Below, in pieces: positions 1 through 10,910 of a stretch of 64,000 nucleotides of DNA. The DNA is from Macrotis lagotis (taxonomy: Eukaryota; Chordata; Mammalia; Peramelemorphia; Peramelidae). The notes under the pieces were generated by a model. That model saw only the letters and a list, made by a program, of their open reading frames with translations. It had not been told where the DNA came from and did no database searches. The stretch covers positions 144,327,982-144,391,981 of the forward strand of contig NC_133658.1 of NCBI RefSeq assembly GCF_037893015.1, read 5' to 3'. A program made the translations under genes and the position numbers. Every line of letters starts with the position of its first letter. Position 1 is the stretch's first letter.

Positions 1-299
1 AGCCATCTAATTAAGAAAGGTCCTCATGCTCTGGTGGTGTTCTTTTTCAGGTGATCCTTTTCAATGGAATGCATTTCCATTAACATTTTCTTAAAATTCA
101 CTCATGTTCTATAAATTGTTACATTTATTTCTCAGTTGGATATCAGTTAAACTGGAGTTTATGATTTGCATTTGTAGAGGAAATTTCCATATTAGGAAAT
201 CAGTCATGCAATCTCCAGACTAGCACAAAAACAAGAGGTATCATAGGCAAGAACACTAGATTTAGAGTTAGAAACAAGGTCTTCTTCCCAACTCTCCAG

Positions 300-394
300 C
301 CACTATGTGCTAGGGACTGTGTCAGATTTGGGGGATCCAAAAACAAAAATGAAAGCAATACCTGCCCTCAAGGAGATACATTCTCCCTGGGGAA

Positions 395-447
<53 letters not shown>

Positions 448-1640
448 TATATAGAAAATACAAAATAAAAAGCAAGTTGTAGGAGGGTAGGAACTGGAAT
501 CTGGAAGAATTAAGAAAGGTTTACTGTAAAAGGTAGTGTTTATTCTGAGTCTTGGGGAAAAAAACTCGGGTTTCTAAGAGATTGAGGTAAGAGGGTAAAA
601 TATATTACAGGCATAGGGGGGAGCAAGTGAAAAAGACTGCTGAAATGAGCTATCATGGATGACAAACAATAAGAAGACCAGATCAACTGGATTCTAGAAA
701 GTGTGAAGAAGTGTAATGTACAATAAGGCTAAAAAAGTAAGTCAGGGCCAGGTTATGAAGGGCTTCAAAAGCTCTTCTGTTTAAGACTGAACAGAAAACT
801 TTATAATTGTTCCAAGACATAATAGGAATTACTAGAGTTGGCATAGGAGAGTGACATGGTCCTTAAAGAAATCATTTGGCAGCTATGTAAAGGATAGATT
901 GGACAGGCAGGTAGACCAATCAGAAGGCTATTGCAAGAGTACAGGTGAAATGCTAAGAACCTGAACTAAGGTTGTTGGATGTACTGTTGCAAAGTTGTCA
1001 GATTTTTAGAGATGCTATGATGGTAAAATAAAAAAAACCATTTAAAAGCTGGCAACTGATTGACTATTTGGAGTGAGGGAGAATGATCCATTAGGCATGA
1101 CAATGAAGTTGCAAAGCTCCATGACTTGAAGGATGCTATTGCCCTTGTCAGTCAGAAGGGTGGGAGAGAGGTGAATTTGATGGGGTTTGGAGAGAAAAAT
1201 AATAAGTTCTGCTTTGGACATGTTGATTTTTGAGATGCCTACAGGCCATTCAGTTCCAAAATGTATAATAGTTTGTGATGCTGGACTGGGTCTCAGGGGA
1301 CAGACTATATACATCTAGGTATCATCCTCGAAGGGATGATAATTAAACCCATGGGAGCTGATAAGGTAACCAGGTAAGGAAGGAAAGCGAGAGAAGAGAA
1401 GGGGGCCCAGGATAGAGCCTTGGGGAAAAATCATAATCAGGGAGAGTGATGTGTATGGTTTTTCAAAAAGAAGGGAACAAAAAGATGGGTCACAAAAGAG
1501 CCTAGAGAAAGCAGGAAATGCTCAATGATGTTGTTGATTGAGGGGAGGAAGGTAAAACAGTGTCAAATGCTTCAGAAAGGTCAAGAAGAATGGGAACTGA
1601 GAAAAGGGCACTGAATGTGATGATTATGAGGCTGATATAA
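300..1640 (-). mobile_element. L2 LINE, reverse-transcriptase region
   Basis: The minus-strand frame at 1,042-1,314 includes WPVGISKINMSKAELIIFLS, matching the L2 motif WMS..LKLN.SKTELIIF. The rest reads in order as antisense L2 ORF2 to the 3' region near 300. An (AT)n run interrupts it. Old and dead. Confidence 0.7.
397..444. repeat. (AT)24 microsatellite
   Basis: Uninterrupted AT dinucleotides. Confidence 0.98.
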
Positions 1641-1957
1641 GTTCTCAATTGTAAATTGCATTTGACCATCTAATTACAATTTGTTCTTTTCACTGTTGTC
1701 TTTTGTACTATAAAGTTCTTGGATGGTAGGGAATATGTCTGTGTGTCTTGCTTTTTCTACACACACATTTTTGTGAGCATCAGAAGATTGTATAGGACCT
1801 TTGAAACCATTTTCCACAATTCATACTTGAGTTGGAATGTCTTAGCATTCCCCATAAATGGTGTGAAGAAGAGAGTACTGAATTGGTTGTTAGGATACCT
1901 AGATGGATAGTATGATGGGGTTTGGAGCTAGGAGGATCCTTAGGAATTATCTGATTT
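1640..1957. other. No recognisable feature
   Basis: AT-rich sequence with only short chance open frames; nothing identified. Confidence 0.6.
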
Positions 1958-2045
1958 ATTGGTGTCAAATAGAAAAAAGGGCTACTAAAACCATACACAT
2001 AAGTATCCCTGAGAGCTGTGGATTGACTTAGAAAACCACACATGT
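1958..2045 (+). mobile_element. hAT-type MITE, 5' half
   Basis: TTGGTGTCAAATAGAAA...CCATACACATAAG...GATTGACTTAGAAAACCACA matches the left half of the hAT MITE seen at 38.5 kb. It stops at a polypyrimidine tract. Confidence 0.7.
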
Positions 2046-2049
2046 CTAT

Positions 2050-2170
2050 ATATTTTCTCTTTTTTTCTCCTTTTTTCTTTCTTCCTTCCTATCACTTTCT
2101 TTCTTTCCTTCTTTCTTTCTCTATGTCTTCCTTCCTTCCTTCCTTCATTTCTTTCTTTCTTTTCCTTCTT

Positions 2171-2210
<40 letters not shown>

Positions 2211-2224
2211 TTCTTTCTTTCTTT
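2050..2224. repeat. Polypyrimidine simple repeat (TTTC/TTCC/CT mixture)
   Basis: About 170 bp with almost only C and T on the plus strand, including a CT run at about 2,176-2,204. Open frames on both strands here (Ser/Phe/Leu or Arg/Lys/Glu runs) are artefacts. Confidence 0.97.
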
Positions 2225-2466
2225 ATGGCAGCTAGGTGATACAATGGATGGAGTGCCAGGCCTAGAAAACTCAGAATTCAAATCTGATTCCAGATACTTT
2301 CTAGCTATGTGACTCTGGGCAAGTCACTTAACTCTGCTTGCCTCAGTTTCCTCATCTGTAAAATAATCTGGAGAAAGAAATGGCAGATGACTGCAATATC
2401 TTTGCCAAGAAAAACCCAAATAGGATCACAAATCATCAGAAAGGACTGATATAACTAAACAATAAA
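2225..2466 (+). mobile_element. MAR1-type SINE
   Basis: The tRNA-like head (GCAGCTAGGTGATACAATGG) is followed by CCTCAGTTTCCTCATCTG and a BovB-like tail (GATCACAAATCATCAGAAAG...CTGATATAACTAAAC). Confidence 0.85.
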
Positions 2467-2467
2467 A

Positions 2468-2680
2468 ACTGTACTAAGTGCATCATAAATATTATTTCAT
2501 TTGATCCTCACCCTAACCCTAGAAGCTAGGTATTATTATTATCTCCATTTTACAGATGAGGAAAGTGAGGCAGACAGAAGTTAAATGACTTGTCCAGGGT
2601 TACACAATTAGTAAGTGTTTTGGGTCTTCCTGACTCAAGGCCCAGTTCTCTGAGCCTTATGGCACCAACTAGTTGCCTAG
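2468..2680 (-). mobile_element. MIR-type CORE-SINE
   Basis: Contains the reverse MIR hallmark CCATTTTACAGATGAGGAAA and the downstream GGGTTACACAATTAGTAAG. Confidence 0.8.
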
Positions 2681-2689
2681 CTTCAATAG

Positions 2690-2861
2690 ACACTCCCTTC
2701 AACTGTTAAGTGAGCTCACCATTCCTTAGGCAGCCTGGTGCTTCTCTGAGTTGGACTTAGTATGGCCTTTTAAGTGATTTTAGTCCTTGTGTGGCTCAGA
2801 ACTCCTGAGTTCAAGTGATTCATAGTAGTATGGTCTGCAAGTATCAGCCACTATGTCCATC
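2690..2861 (-). pseudogene. Probable 7SL (signal recognition particle) RNA retrocopy fragment
   Basis: On the minus strand several blocks align in order with the 7SL RNA 5' part: GGACATAGTGGCTGATACTT near the 5' end, GAATCACTTGAACTCAGGAG, CCATACTAAGTCC, and CACCAGGCTGCCTAAGGAAT. These correspond to the Alu-domain and central blocks of 7SL (the ACTTAGT and GCCTAAGGAG parts are distinctive). The 3' third is lost or too diverged. A dead copy, not an active SRP RNA gene. Confidence 0.6.
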
Positions 2862-3658
2862 TGCATGCTAATTTTCAAATAGATATTTTTAATTTACAAC
2901 CTTCAGTGGTTAGTAATATTTAGCCAGTATAATTATATTACATGGGAGCAAAGCCACTTCCCTGTTTATCCCTCCTTCTAACACAAAAACACAGAAAGCC
3001 AAAGACACAAATACAAGTTAGCAGGTTACCTTCAACCTGGCTTGATTTAAGGGGCCAAAAGAATCTTTTCCAGAAAGCCCATGTTGAAAAATAAATGTGC
3101 CACCCAAGAGAAGTAACACATTAACCCAGTTTCAGCCAGTATAACATTAGCACCTTATTTTATGAGAATTGCAAGGGTGACAGAGATGGCTTTTAATAAT
3201 TCAGCTTTAAACCTAAAATAATCCTGGACTTTTTTACTTAAAATCTTTCATTCACTATTTAATAAGCATTTACTATGGACATAGAACTGTCCAGGGTGCT
3301 GTGAGAAATTCAAAAGTTATTTTCCTTAAGGATAAATCTGATCCTATCATTCTTCTACTCAAAAAAAAAATGCAGTCATGATTTTTCCAGAGCTTCTAAA
3401 CTACTCAAGAGCTTAAAATCCATGACTTTTTATTATTGTTGGGAGAAAAGATCAGAGTCATCTGATTGGATGAAGTTTTTGACACTAGAAAAGTTTCTTT
3501 TCGTGTATTGGTAAAAATTGTCTGGGTTATTTGCTCTGAGTTATTTGCTTGTGTTTCCCATTCTCTAGATCAGAAGTGTCAAACTCAAGGTCAGTGGACT
3601 TCCTTGACAGAATCAGATTAAAATGTAATTGGGAAATGTGTTTAAAAGTTAATAAGAA

Positions 3659-3962
3659 GGGGCAGCTAGGTGGCACAGTGAAGAGAGTACTGTCCCTGAG
3701 TTCACATTCATTTTTTTTTAGGTTTTTGTAAGGCAAATGGGGTTAAGTGGCTTGCCCAAGGCCACACAGCTAAGTAATTATTAAGTGTCTGAGACCTGAT
3801 TTGAACCCAGGTACTCCTGACTCCAGGGCTGGTGCTTTATCCACTGCGCCACCTAGCTGCCCCTGTCCCTGAGTTCAAAGACAGCCTCAGACACTTAATA
3901 ATTGCCTAGTTGTGTGACCTTGGGTAAGTCACTTACCCCATTGCCTTAAATAAAACTTTTTA
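3659..3962 (+). mobile_element. WSINE-like SINE, split by a second SINE
   Basis: Head GGGGCAGCTAGGTGGCACAG at 3,659; the body resumes at 3,878 (CAGCCTCAGACACTTAATAA) and ends in an A-rich stretch near 3,960. Confidence 0.95.
3705..3863 (-). mobile_element. WSINE-like SINE nested in inverse orientation
   Basis: Reverse SINE with a perfect 14-bp duplication TGTCCCTGAGTTCA (3,691-3,704 and 3,864-3,877), which lies within the host SINE. Confidence 0.97.
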
Positions 3963-4138
3963 AAATGTAAATAAGAATTCAACACACCAAAGATAATATT
4001 AATTGTAGTTTTCTAAGTCATTATGCAACATGCAGGGATTGGTTTCAATTTGAGTTTGATAATGGTTGTTTCAGATGCTTGCTGTCACCATTGTGAACAT
4101 ATTCCCTATGCTATTGAACTAGTAAAGCAAAAGAATGT

Positions 4139-4268
4139 GAAGAGTCAGGAAAGTGTCCTTCAGCAATTTAATTAACCTTTCCAGATTTCAATTCCTTTAT
4201 TTTTAAAATGAAGTAGGTTAGATGAGAAGACCTCTAAGATCCCTCTAGCTCTAACTCTATAATCGCAT
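4139..4268 (+). mobile_element. MIR/THER-type SINE fragment
   Basis: Sense-orientation SINE text (AAATGAAGTAGGTTAGATGA, GACCTCTAAGATCCCTCTAG) with the CR1/L3-like tail usual for these SINEs. Confidence 0.7.
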
Positions 4269-4269
4269 G

Positions 4270-4860
4270 AGTCACTCAAGCCTTTCCTTACAACTTTCAA
4301 AATAATCTACTAAATTCATAGATCTGATCCCATCACTTCCCTGCTTAAAAAGCTTTAATGGCTCCCTATTGTTGACAGGTTAAAAAACAAATTTTGTAAT
4401 CTAACCTATTAGCCATACTATGATCTGACTCTGAACAACTTTTCCAGTCCAAATTTATGTCCTCCCCTTCAAGCACTTTTCATTTCAGTCAGACTATTAA
4501 CTTTTTCATATCTTATCCTATTCTCCCTAGCCTTTATGCATTTACATGCTTGAAATCATTCTTTCTACACTTGACCCATTGAAATTGTTCTCTTTCTTTG
4601 GTATCTTATTGCTACTTCCTCCACCAAGTCTTCCCTGATTCCCTGAATATGGTCCCTTCCCTCACCCCACCACCACAGTCATCAACTACCAATCAGCTGA
4701 AAATGATCTCTACTTCTTGGAATTTCCCATACCTCTTTCTTTGACTTCTACATACATTTTTTTAAAAAGTATTAGTATCCTTGTTTTTATATCACTGGCA
4801 TTCCTAAACAGTACCCATGACCCCTCTCTGTTCCCCAGAGAGGCATCCCTTATAACAAGT
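4270..4860 (+). mobile_element. L2 LINE 3' region
   Basis: GATCTGATCCCATCACTTCC, GCTCCCTATTG, CCATACTATGATCTGACTC and CTTCCCTGATTCCC read in L2 order toward the 3' end. Confidence 0.7.
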
Positions 4861-5204
4861 ATTTTTAAAAGAATTTTTTTATTTAAAAAAGAAAAGGGGG
4901 GAAAAGCAGTTTAGCAAAGCTTAAGACATTAGTTGAATCTGATAGAATATGCCATCCATCATATCCATGTTCCATTGTATCTGCAAAGAAAGGGGGATAG
5001 AAGAAAGAAGTATTAGCTCCTCTCTTCTCCACCAAACTTAATCACAATCTTAGTATTTGGTTTGTAGTTCGTTGTTGTTCAGGTTGCTATTCTTTCAAAA
5101 CTAATCATATTCTAAAGAGTGTTATAATTATATGTGTGCCCTCTTTCACCCTAGGAAGTCCCTTTTAGAACAGGAATTGGGTATCCCTATTAAGGTTCAT
5201 AAGA

Positions 5205-5380
5205 TCTAGAACTGATAGACCTTAAAACTTGTACCCTCAACCCTTCATTTTACAGATAAGGAAAACTGAGCCCTCAGAGATGAAGTGACTTGTCCTAGGT
5301 CATATAAGTAGTAGCATACAGTATAACATCCTTCATACAGCAAGTGATTAATAAATGTTTGTTGAATCAAATTGAATTAA
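5205..5380 (-). mobile_element. MIR-type SINE remnant
   Basis: CATTTTACAGATAAGGAAAA followed by GTGACTTGTCCTAGGTCATA, then an L2-like AATAAATGTTTGTTGAAT end. Confidence 0.6.
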
Positions 5381-5556
5381 AAACCCCTGGTGAAGTAACA
5401 ACCCTTTTCCTCTTTGTACTGGCAAGTTTGAGAGGCAGTGATCTCCTCCTCCTTAATGTCCTGTAAATTTAAAGTATTAAAAAAGTCAGTTATTCAACAA
5501 AATATGCCATCTTTAACTTCCCTCTGGACTCAGAGAGAGAGGACAGAAGATATTTT

Positions 5557-5712
5557 TTTTTGTTTGCTTGTTTTGCAAGGCAAATGGGGTTGTGACTTGC
5601 CCAAGGTCACACAGCTAGGTAATTATGTAGTGTCTGAGATCACATTTGAACTCATGCCCTCCTGAATGCAGGGTTGGTAATCTATCCACTGTGCCACCTA
5701 GCCACCCCCCCA
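5557..5712 (-). mobile_element. WSINE-like SINE
   Basis: Reverse SINE from a T tract to GTGCCACCTAGCCACCCCC, flanked by a 12-bp duplication AGAAGATATTTT (5,545-5,556 and 5,713-5,724). Confidence 0.95.
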
Positions 5713-5724
5713 AGAAGATATTTT

Positions 5725-6040
5725 CTAAAAAAATATCAACCCTTACCTGAATTTGGAGACCACTAGAACACTATCATGTGTATTAAAATATCCCATCTCT
5801 ATCTTCCCTTCAATCCTCCATCATTCACTGCTTGCCAAAAACAAAGTGCCTTGAATGGAAAGAAGGGATGTTAACTTGATCACTACATCTACAATGACCA
5901 GCCTGATAACATAAAAACAATAGCAACTAAAAGAAACAAAACAAAAAATCTTCCAAAACTCCTGAAGCAAAAGTCTAATGAATAGCCCCTCAGGTTTTTA
6001 ACAATGAAATGTATTTGACTGTTCCCTTCCCATCACCTCA
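5725..6040. other. No recognisable feature
   Basis: AT-rich sequence between a SINE and an L2; nothing identified. Confidence 0.6.
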
Positions 6041-7165
6041 AACCCACTTCGGTTACAAAGTTCTCCTGTTTCTATTTCTGATATATTTTTCACATCTATC
6101 CCTTCCTCTCTACTCACACTGCAACTACTATATTTCAGGCTTTTTGCTTTTCTGACTTATATTATTATTGTAGTAGTTTCCTGACTTGTTTTTCATATTC
6201 AAGATGCTCCCTAAAGCCCAATACATACTCATTTCTAAAGCACTGCCTGGCAATCTTACTAATGCATCACTCTGACCATGACTCCTCTACCTTCAGACCT
6301 TCAAGTGGCTCCTCATTCCTTACCAAAGAAAATAAAGACTCCTGTTCTTGGCATACCAATCTGTTTATGATAATAATAAAAATAATAATATTTGTCCTTC
6401 ATTCATGAATAAGACCATGACATCAGGGAAGTGATGCCATGACAAGCACATGAATTGAATTTGAGTGAGGGGGTGTGCTGTGCTAAGTCACCAGTCTCAC
6501 TTTCTCCTCTAGAGCCATCTAGATCCAGTGGCCAGAGATGGAACAGGATGATTGGAGACAGCCTTTGATGAGAGGCAATAAAGATTAAGTGACTTGCCCA
6601 AGATCACACAGCTAGTAAGTGTCAAGTGTCTGAGGTCAGATTTGAACTCAGGTCATTCTGACTCCAGGGCTGTTACTCTATCCACTGCACCACTTAGTTG
6701 CCCTATATCTGTTCCTGAAATTCACAGTATGTCACCAATCCTACCATATCCCATATCATCTGCCTTTATGTATGCTATGATCCAGCCCCACTAAATGACT
6801 CTGTCCCCTTTACTCATCATTCCCTCTTCTAGAGCTGTGCTGTTTTTAGAATGAGCTCCTTTCCCACCTACCATCTCTATCTCTTGTAGTCCCTTCCTTC
6901 AAATCCCAAGTCAGATGCCATCTCCTTCAGGAAGGCTTCCCTCACCTGCCTCTGCTTCCTCAAATGACAATGATCTCTCTCCCTCCTTCCTGTGCCCTTA
7001 TCTCATTCCCTAGTATTTTGGTTATTTGTATATTTGGCCTTTTCCTCTATTAAATTATGAACTTTTCATGAGCAAGACCTTCTTGCCCTAGATTTATTTC
7101 TCCAATGCTAGTGTAGTATGCTGCATATAGTAAGCCTTTAATCAATGCTTGCTGAATTGAAGTCA
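6040..7165 (+). mobile_element. L2 LINE, split by an RTE-tailed SINE
   Basis: Text on both sides of the SINE follows L2 3' order (GGCTCCTCATTCCTTACC...TGCCATCTCCTTCAGGAAGG...TAAGCCTTTAATCAATGCTT). Confidence 0.75.
6391..6704 (-). mobile_element. RTE-tailed tRNA SINE
   Basis: Read on the minus strand: a tRNA-like head (GGGCAACTAAGTGGTGCAGT), a middle block matching the RTE leader (CCACTGGATCTAGATGGCTC), and the tail GATGTCATGGTC...AATGAAGGACAAA shared with the RTE 3' end at 34,753. Confidence 0.85.
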
Positions 7166-7339
7166 AAGAGGCTTTCAAAAGTTAGGCTAAGGGCATTAGT
7201 CAATCTAATCACACTAGTTTATGATAATATGTTCAAGCTCCCTAGGTTCTGCTGACATTGAGATGACACCCCTCTCTTTCAATCCTTTGTTCTTCAGTCA
7301 CAAATCTGCTTGGTGAGGTTGTTGATGATGGTGTTGCTG

Positions 7340-7530
7340 CTCCTGATGAAATTTAGAGGATGTGCTACAGTTCCAAGGTGTTTCATATGCATTATTTTAT
7401 TTCATGCTCAGAACAATACTGTGAGGGAAGGAGAACAAAAAGTATTCCCCCACCCCCATTTAAAGGTAAGGAAGTCAAGTGATCTGCCCCAAGTACACCC
7501 AAAGTGATCCCACAGTAGCAGTAAGTGGCA
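7340..7530 (-). mobile_element. MIR-type SINE, diverged
   Basis: Reverse MIR order: TTATTTCATGCTCAGAACAA, TAAGGAAGTCAAGTGATCTG. Confidence 0.6.
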
Positions 7531-7689
7531 AAACTGAAAGTAAGCAGTCTATGCTTCCTGTTAATGCTTATTCTTTATCATTACTCTTGTATTTTATATT
7601 TTGCTCCAAATATTATATCTTTCTCCTCATTGTATAGGGTGAAGCAAGTGACAGGTCACCAAAATGGTCAATAGATGTTGTTTTGCTAC

Positions 7690-7790
7690 AAACCATTTAA
7701 CCTCTAAGACTCAGTGCCTTCTTCTGCAAATTGGGAAAGCAATACCTTTTCTGGATCACTGTGAGACTCAAATGAAACGATAATTGTGAA
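7690..7790 (+). mobile_element. MIR-type SINE fragment
   Basis: AACCTCTAAGACTCAGTGCC and the following GAGACTCAAATGAAACGAT are sense MIR/THER text. Confidence 0.55.
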
Positions 7791-7799
7791 ATTTAACTA

Positions 7800-8115
7800 A
7801 ATTCAACATACATTTATTTAGCACCTACTATGGAGTTACTTTTTTAGTTAGCTTTCTACTCGGTATAGGCAACAGGGAGCCAAAGAAGGGTTTTGAACAG
7901 GACTGTGGTAGTCAGAGTTGTGTATGAAGAGGATTATTTTGGGTTCAAAGCTCTTAGAGGACTGACTAGAAGAGGAGATAGAGTAGAGAAAGGGAAGCTA
8001 GTTAAGAGGTTATTAAAATATGTTTATTCCAAGGGAGAGGGGATAAAGACCTGAGTGATAGCAGTTTGAGTAGAAAGGAAAGGATTCAAAAGTTATTGTA
8101 AGAATAAAATCTACA
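7800..8115 (-). mobile_element. L2 LINE fragment
   Basis: Antisense L2 text: ATTTATTTAGCACCTACTAT...AGGGTTTTGAACAGGACTG...AGGTTATTAAAATA. Confidence 0.6.
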
Positions 8116-8168
8116 GAAAAAAAGAGTTAAATCTTTCTTCAAAGTTTTTTAAAAGAGTTGTGGTGGTA

Positions 8169-8650
8169 TTGGGTTGTTTGTCTGTGCATGAAGAGAACTA
8201 AAGAGAGGCAGAGTAGTACATAGCTGTCAGGCAGCCTCACTTCCAGAGTCATCATAGTCCACTCTTGCCAGACAAAAATCAAGACAATCCAGCATGTGAT
8301 AGTCAAGCATGAAATAGATGACCTTAGCATCTTCGATATCTTACCTACCCAACTCTGCCTTCTTCTTCCCCTTTAGTTGTTGGAACAGATTGTTCTCATA
8401 AGCCCATTTCATGGGAGAAGTGTTCATATGGTTGGGTAGACTCTAACTCACAAATGGGTTTGAAGGCCTATCAGTTTCACTCAACCTGATTTAGTCTGTT
8501 GGGCAAGATGACTTTACCAGAGTATAGCTACAACTTTTTGGTACAACAGATGAGTAATGGGTAAAGGTGTACACCAGAGATGGAGGGGCAGCCCTGGAAA
8601 GGGCTTGGCAAGCCCTCATGCCAGTGGTGCTGGCCCTCTCGAACATTTCA
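8169..8650 (-). mobile_element. Short non-autonomous RTE derivative (leader plus tail)
   Basis: The minus strand carries blocks of the RTE leader seen at 30.8-31.3 kb in the same order (CCAGGGCTGCCCCTCC, TAAATCAGGTTGAGTGAAAC, GGACTATGATGACTCTGGAA) and ends in a tail running into ACAAACAACCC. No coding part and no tRNA head are seen. The limits are approximate. Confidence 0.6.
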
Positions 8651-9069
8651 TGCCCCGCAGTGGTACTATTAAAACAAGTAGGGAAGCAGTCAGCTAGAGA
8701 ACACAATCTGAAGAGTTATAAATGTAATATAGATGGAAGGTAAAAAAAGATTAAACCTGCTATAATCTGAGATAACTTTTTAGACTTTCCCACTTCTTCC
8801 CATCTATTGACTATAGCCAATATTTCAAGTCTAGCTTAAGCAGCGTCTTCTTTAACATTGACTACCAGTAAGCAACAACTGAGGGAATCCTTGACACTAG
8901 TAACTTAAAACCCAAGTTTGCTTATTTTAGAGTTTGGATTTGTTATTGATACCTCTATAAGACAAAAACATTTCTCATCTTTTTATCTACATTTTCTGTT
9001 TTATCAAAGCATCTAATACAATTCTCTATAGTTTATATTTAATAAATGTTTGTTGAATGAATAAATGTT

Positions 9070-9510
9070 AAAGAAAAAGTAAAATTAAGTTTAACAAACA
9101 TTTATTAGTCACTTATGCTATGCTGGACAATATCACAGTCACACTCAAGGAGTTTACAATCTTACAACATGGTCAGGGGGAAGGAGAGCAAGCCATGTAC
9201 ACAAATAATTGTAGTACAAGTTACACTGTGATTAAATGCATTGGAGAAGTTAAACACTGACCTGAGACAGTCTAGTATCAAAGGATTACTACTTGCTAGG
9301 GAATCTGGAAAAACACCATTTAGGAGATGACATCTGAGCCAAGTCTTGAAGGAAGAGCATTTCAGTACACAGAGATATAGGAGTAGAAGCAAGGTCCAAT
9401 CCAAGTACCATGAAATAGTCTGCTCAAATGCATAAATCAGGTCAGAGAATATAAGTAGTCCAATTAGAGTGGAGTATAAAGTATGCATTATGGAATAAGT
9501 ATTGGAAATG
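9070..9510 (-). mobile_element. L2 LINE fragment
   Basis: Antisense L2 3' text (AACAAACATTTATTAGTCAC, CTCAAGGAGTTTACAATCTT, AAGTCTTGAAGGAAGAGCAT). Confidence 0.65.
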
Positions 9511-9559
9511 TCTTTGATTGTGAAGCTATATTCACATACTGGTAGGTTAAAAAAAATCA

Positions 9560-10260
9560 ATCATGTTAAATTTTGACATTGCATATTTTTCCTAGTCTTT
9601 GAAAAACCTTGATACAGTGGATCTTTAAAATATACCTGGCCGTCAATTAATTTAAACTCCAGCCCTAGTGCTGAAAAAGTGTCAGGAAATGTCAGAAAGA
9701 TTGGATTTCAAAAATCCTTAGGCTACAATCACCAGCAAGAGATTTCGGGGCAAAGGTTGGCTTTGCATAAATGAAAAACTAAATGGGATGCCAAAAAAAC
9801 CTGAGGCATCTTCACAGCTCCATCATTTCAGTTCTGTTCCTTGGGTTGAGCAGGTTTCTATCTGTGTCATTCAGTGCGTCACACATCAATTCCTTTCCTT
9901 TCCCCTGATACACAGCAGTCTTTAGTGAGCAACTTCCCACACAAGATAATCCACAGAAGGGAAAAAAAGGCAACTGTTCCTGAAGTTACAACTGCAATGA
10001 CAGTTTCCAAACAGGAGGAAAAAAGTATATTCCCACCCAAACAGTTCCTATTTGCTCAGGAAATGAAAGCAAATTCAGAATTTCCTCAGCGCTTGAGTAT
10101 ATGAATAGTTAATTCACTAAGATTCATTGTGTATTAATATCTGAAAGACTTCATCTTTGAAGGTTTGTGGAAGGCTATGAATCAAATGACAGAGAATGGG
10201 AAAGTGTGAAGAATCATGATCCCTACCTGTGGAAACAATGCCCTCACCAATGTGATCCCA
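9560..10260. other. No recognisable feature
   Basis: A 76-codon open frame at 9,874-10,104 has no start context, splice signals or family resemblance that I recognise. Confidence 0.55.
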
Positions 10261-10267
10261 GATCCCT

Positions 10268-10272
10268 ATAAA

Positions 10273-10324
<52 letters not shown>

Positions 10325-10325
10325 A
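10268..10325. repeat. (AAT)n microsatellite
   Basis: About ten AAT units, then GATAAT variants. Confidence 0.97.
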
Positions 10326-10600
10326 ACTAACACTTTTAGGTTTGCCAAGGATTTCATAACTATTGTTTCATCTTGTCCTCATAACAACTCTGCAGGTAGA
10401 TGAAGTAGGTGCTGTTATTACTTTTATTTTACAGGGAAGGGAACTGAGGTGGAAAGAGGTTAAGTGATTTGTTCAGTATCACACAGATACTAAAGAAGTG
10501 TCTGAAACTGGATTTAACTTCAAGTCTTCCTCACTCACTTCCTCACTTCTTCACTTCCTCACTTAGAACTCTATCCAATGTACCATCTAACTCCCTCAAG
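10315..10600 (-). mobile_element. MIR-type SINE
   Basis: Reverse MIR: CCTCATAACAACTCTGCAGG, ATTTTACAGGGAAGGGAACT, TTAAGTGATTTGTTCAGTAT. A CTTCCTCACTT tandem has expanded within it at about 10,528-10,565. Confidence 0.75.
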
Positions 10601-10744
10601 ATATGAAGGAAAATTCTTTCTTTATATAAAGGGGAGAGCAAGGTGGAAGGCAAATTCCCCAATAAGAAGTAGAAGCCCACAGAATGTCACTTTCTATGAT
10701 TTAACAACCCCAAAATTAAAAACAAAAAACAAAAAACAGACATT

Positions 10745-10910
10745 TTATTTTTTTCACGTTGTCTCTTTTACTGAATTGTGAGCTCCTTAAGTGTAGGCAC
10801 TATCTTTTGCCTCTTTTTTGTATCCCCCAGTACTTAGTCCAGGAGCTAGTAAGAACTTAATAATATATAGTAAACAATTGATCATCATGATAAATAAATA
10901 AATGTTTTAA
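10745..10910 (+). mobile_element. L2 LINE 3' end
   Basis: ATTGTGAGCTCCTTAAGTGT...CAGTACTTAGTCCAGG...TAATAT is the sense L2 3' terminus. Confidence 0.75.

Larger units (their letters stand above)
3571..4068 (-). mobile_element. hAT-type MITE with SINEs inserted
   Basis: Ends are CAGAAGTGTCAAACTCA and TGAGTTTGATAATGGTTG, imperfect inverted repeats. The interior (CAGATTAAAATGTAATTGGG...TTTTCTAAGTCATTATGCA) matches, in reverse, the MITE at 38.5-39.3 kb. The two halves are separated by nested SINEs. Confidence 0.75.

Noticed and set aside
1985-2281. Arg/Lys/Glu-repeat and Ser/Phe/Leu-repeat open frames on both strands
   Set aside because: Pure products of the polypyrimidine simple repeat.
10510-10570. 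Short direct repeats of CTTCCTCACTT, considered as a CRISPR-like or satellite array
   Set aside because: Contiguous degenerate units without spacers inside a MIR. A local slippage expansion in a vertebrate genome.
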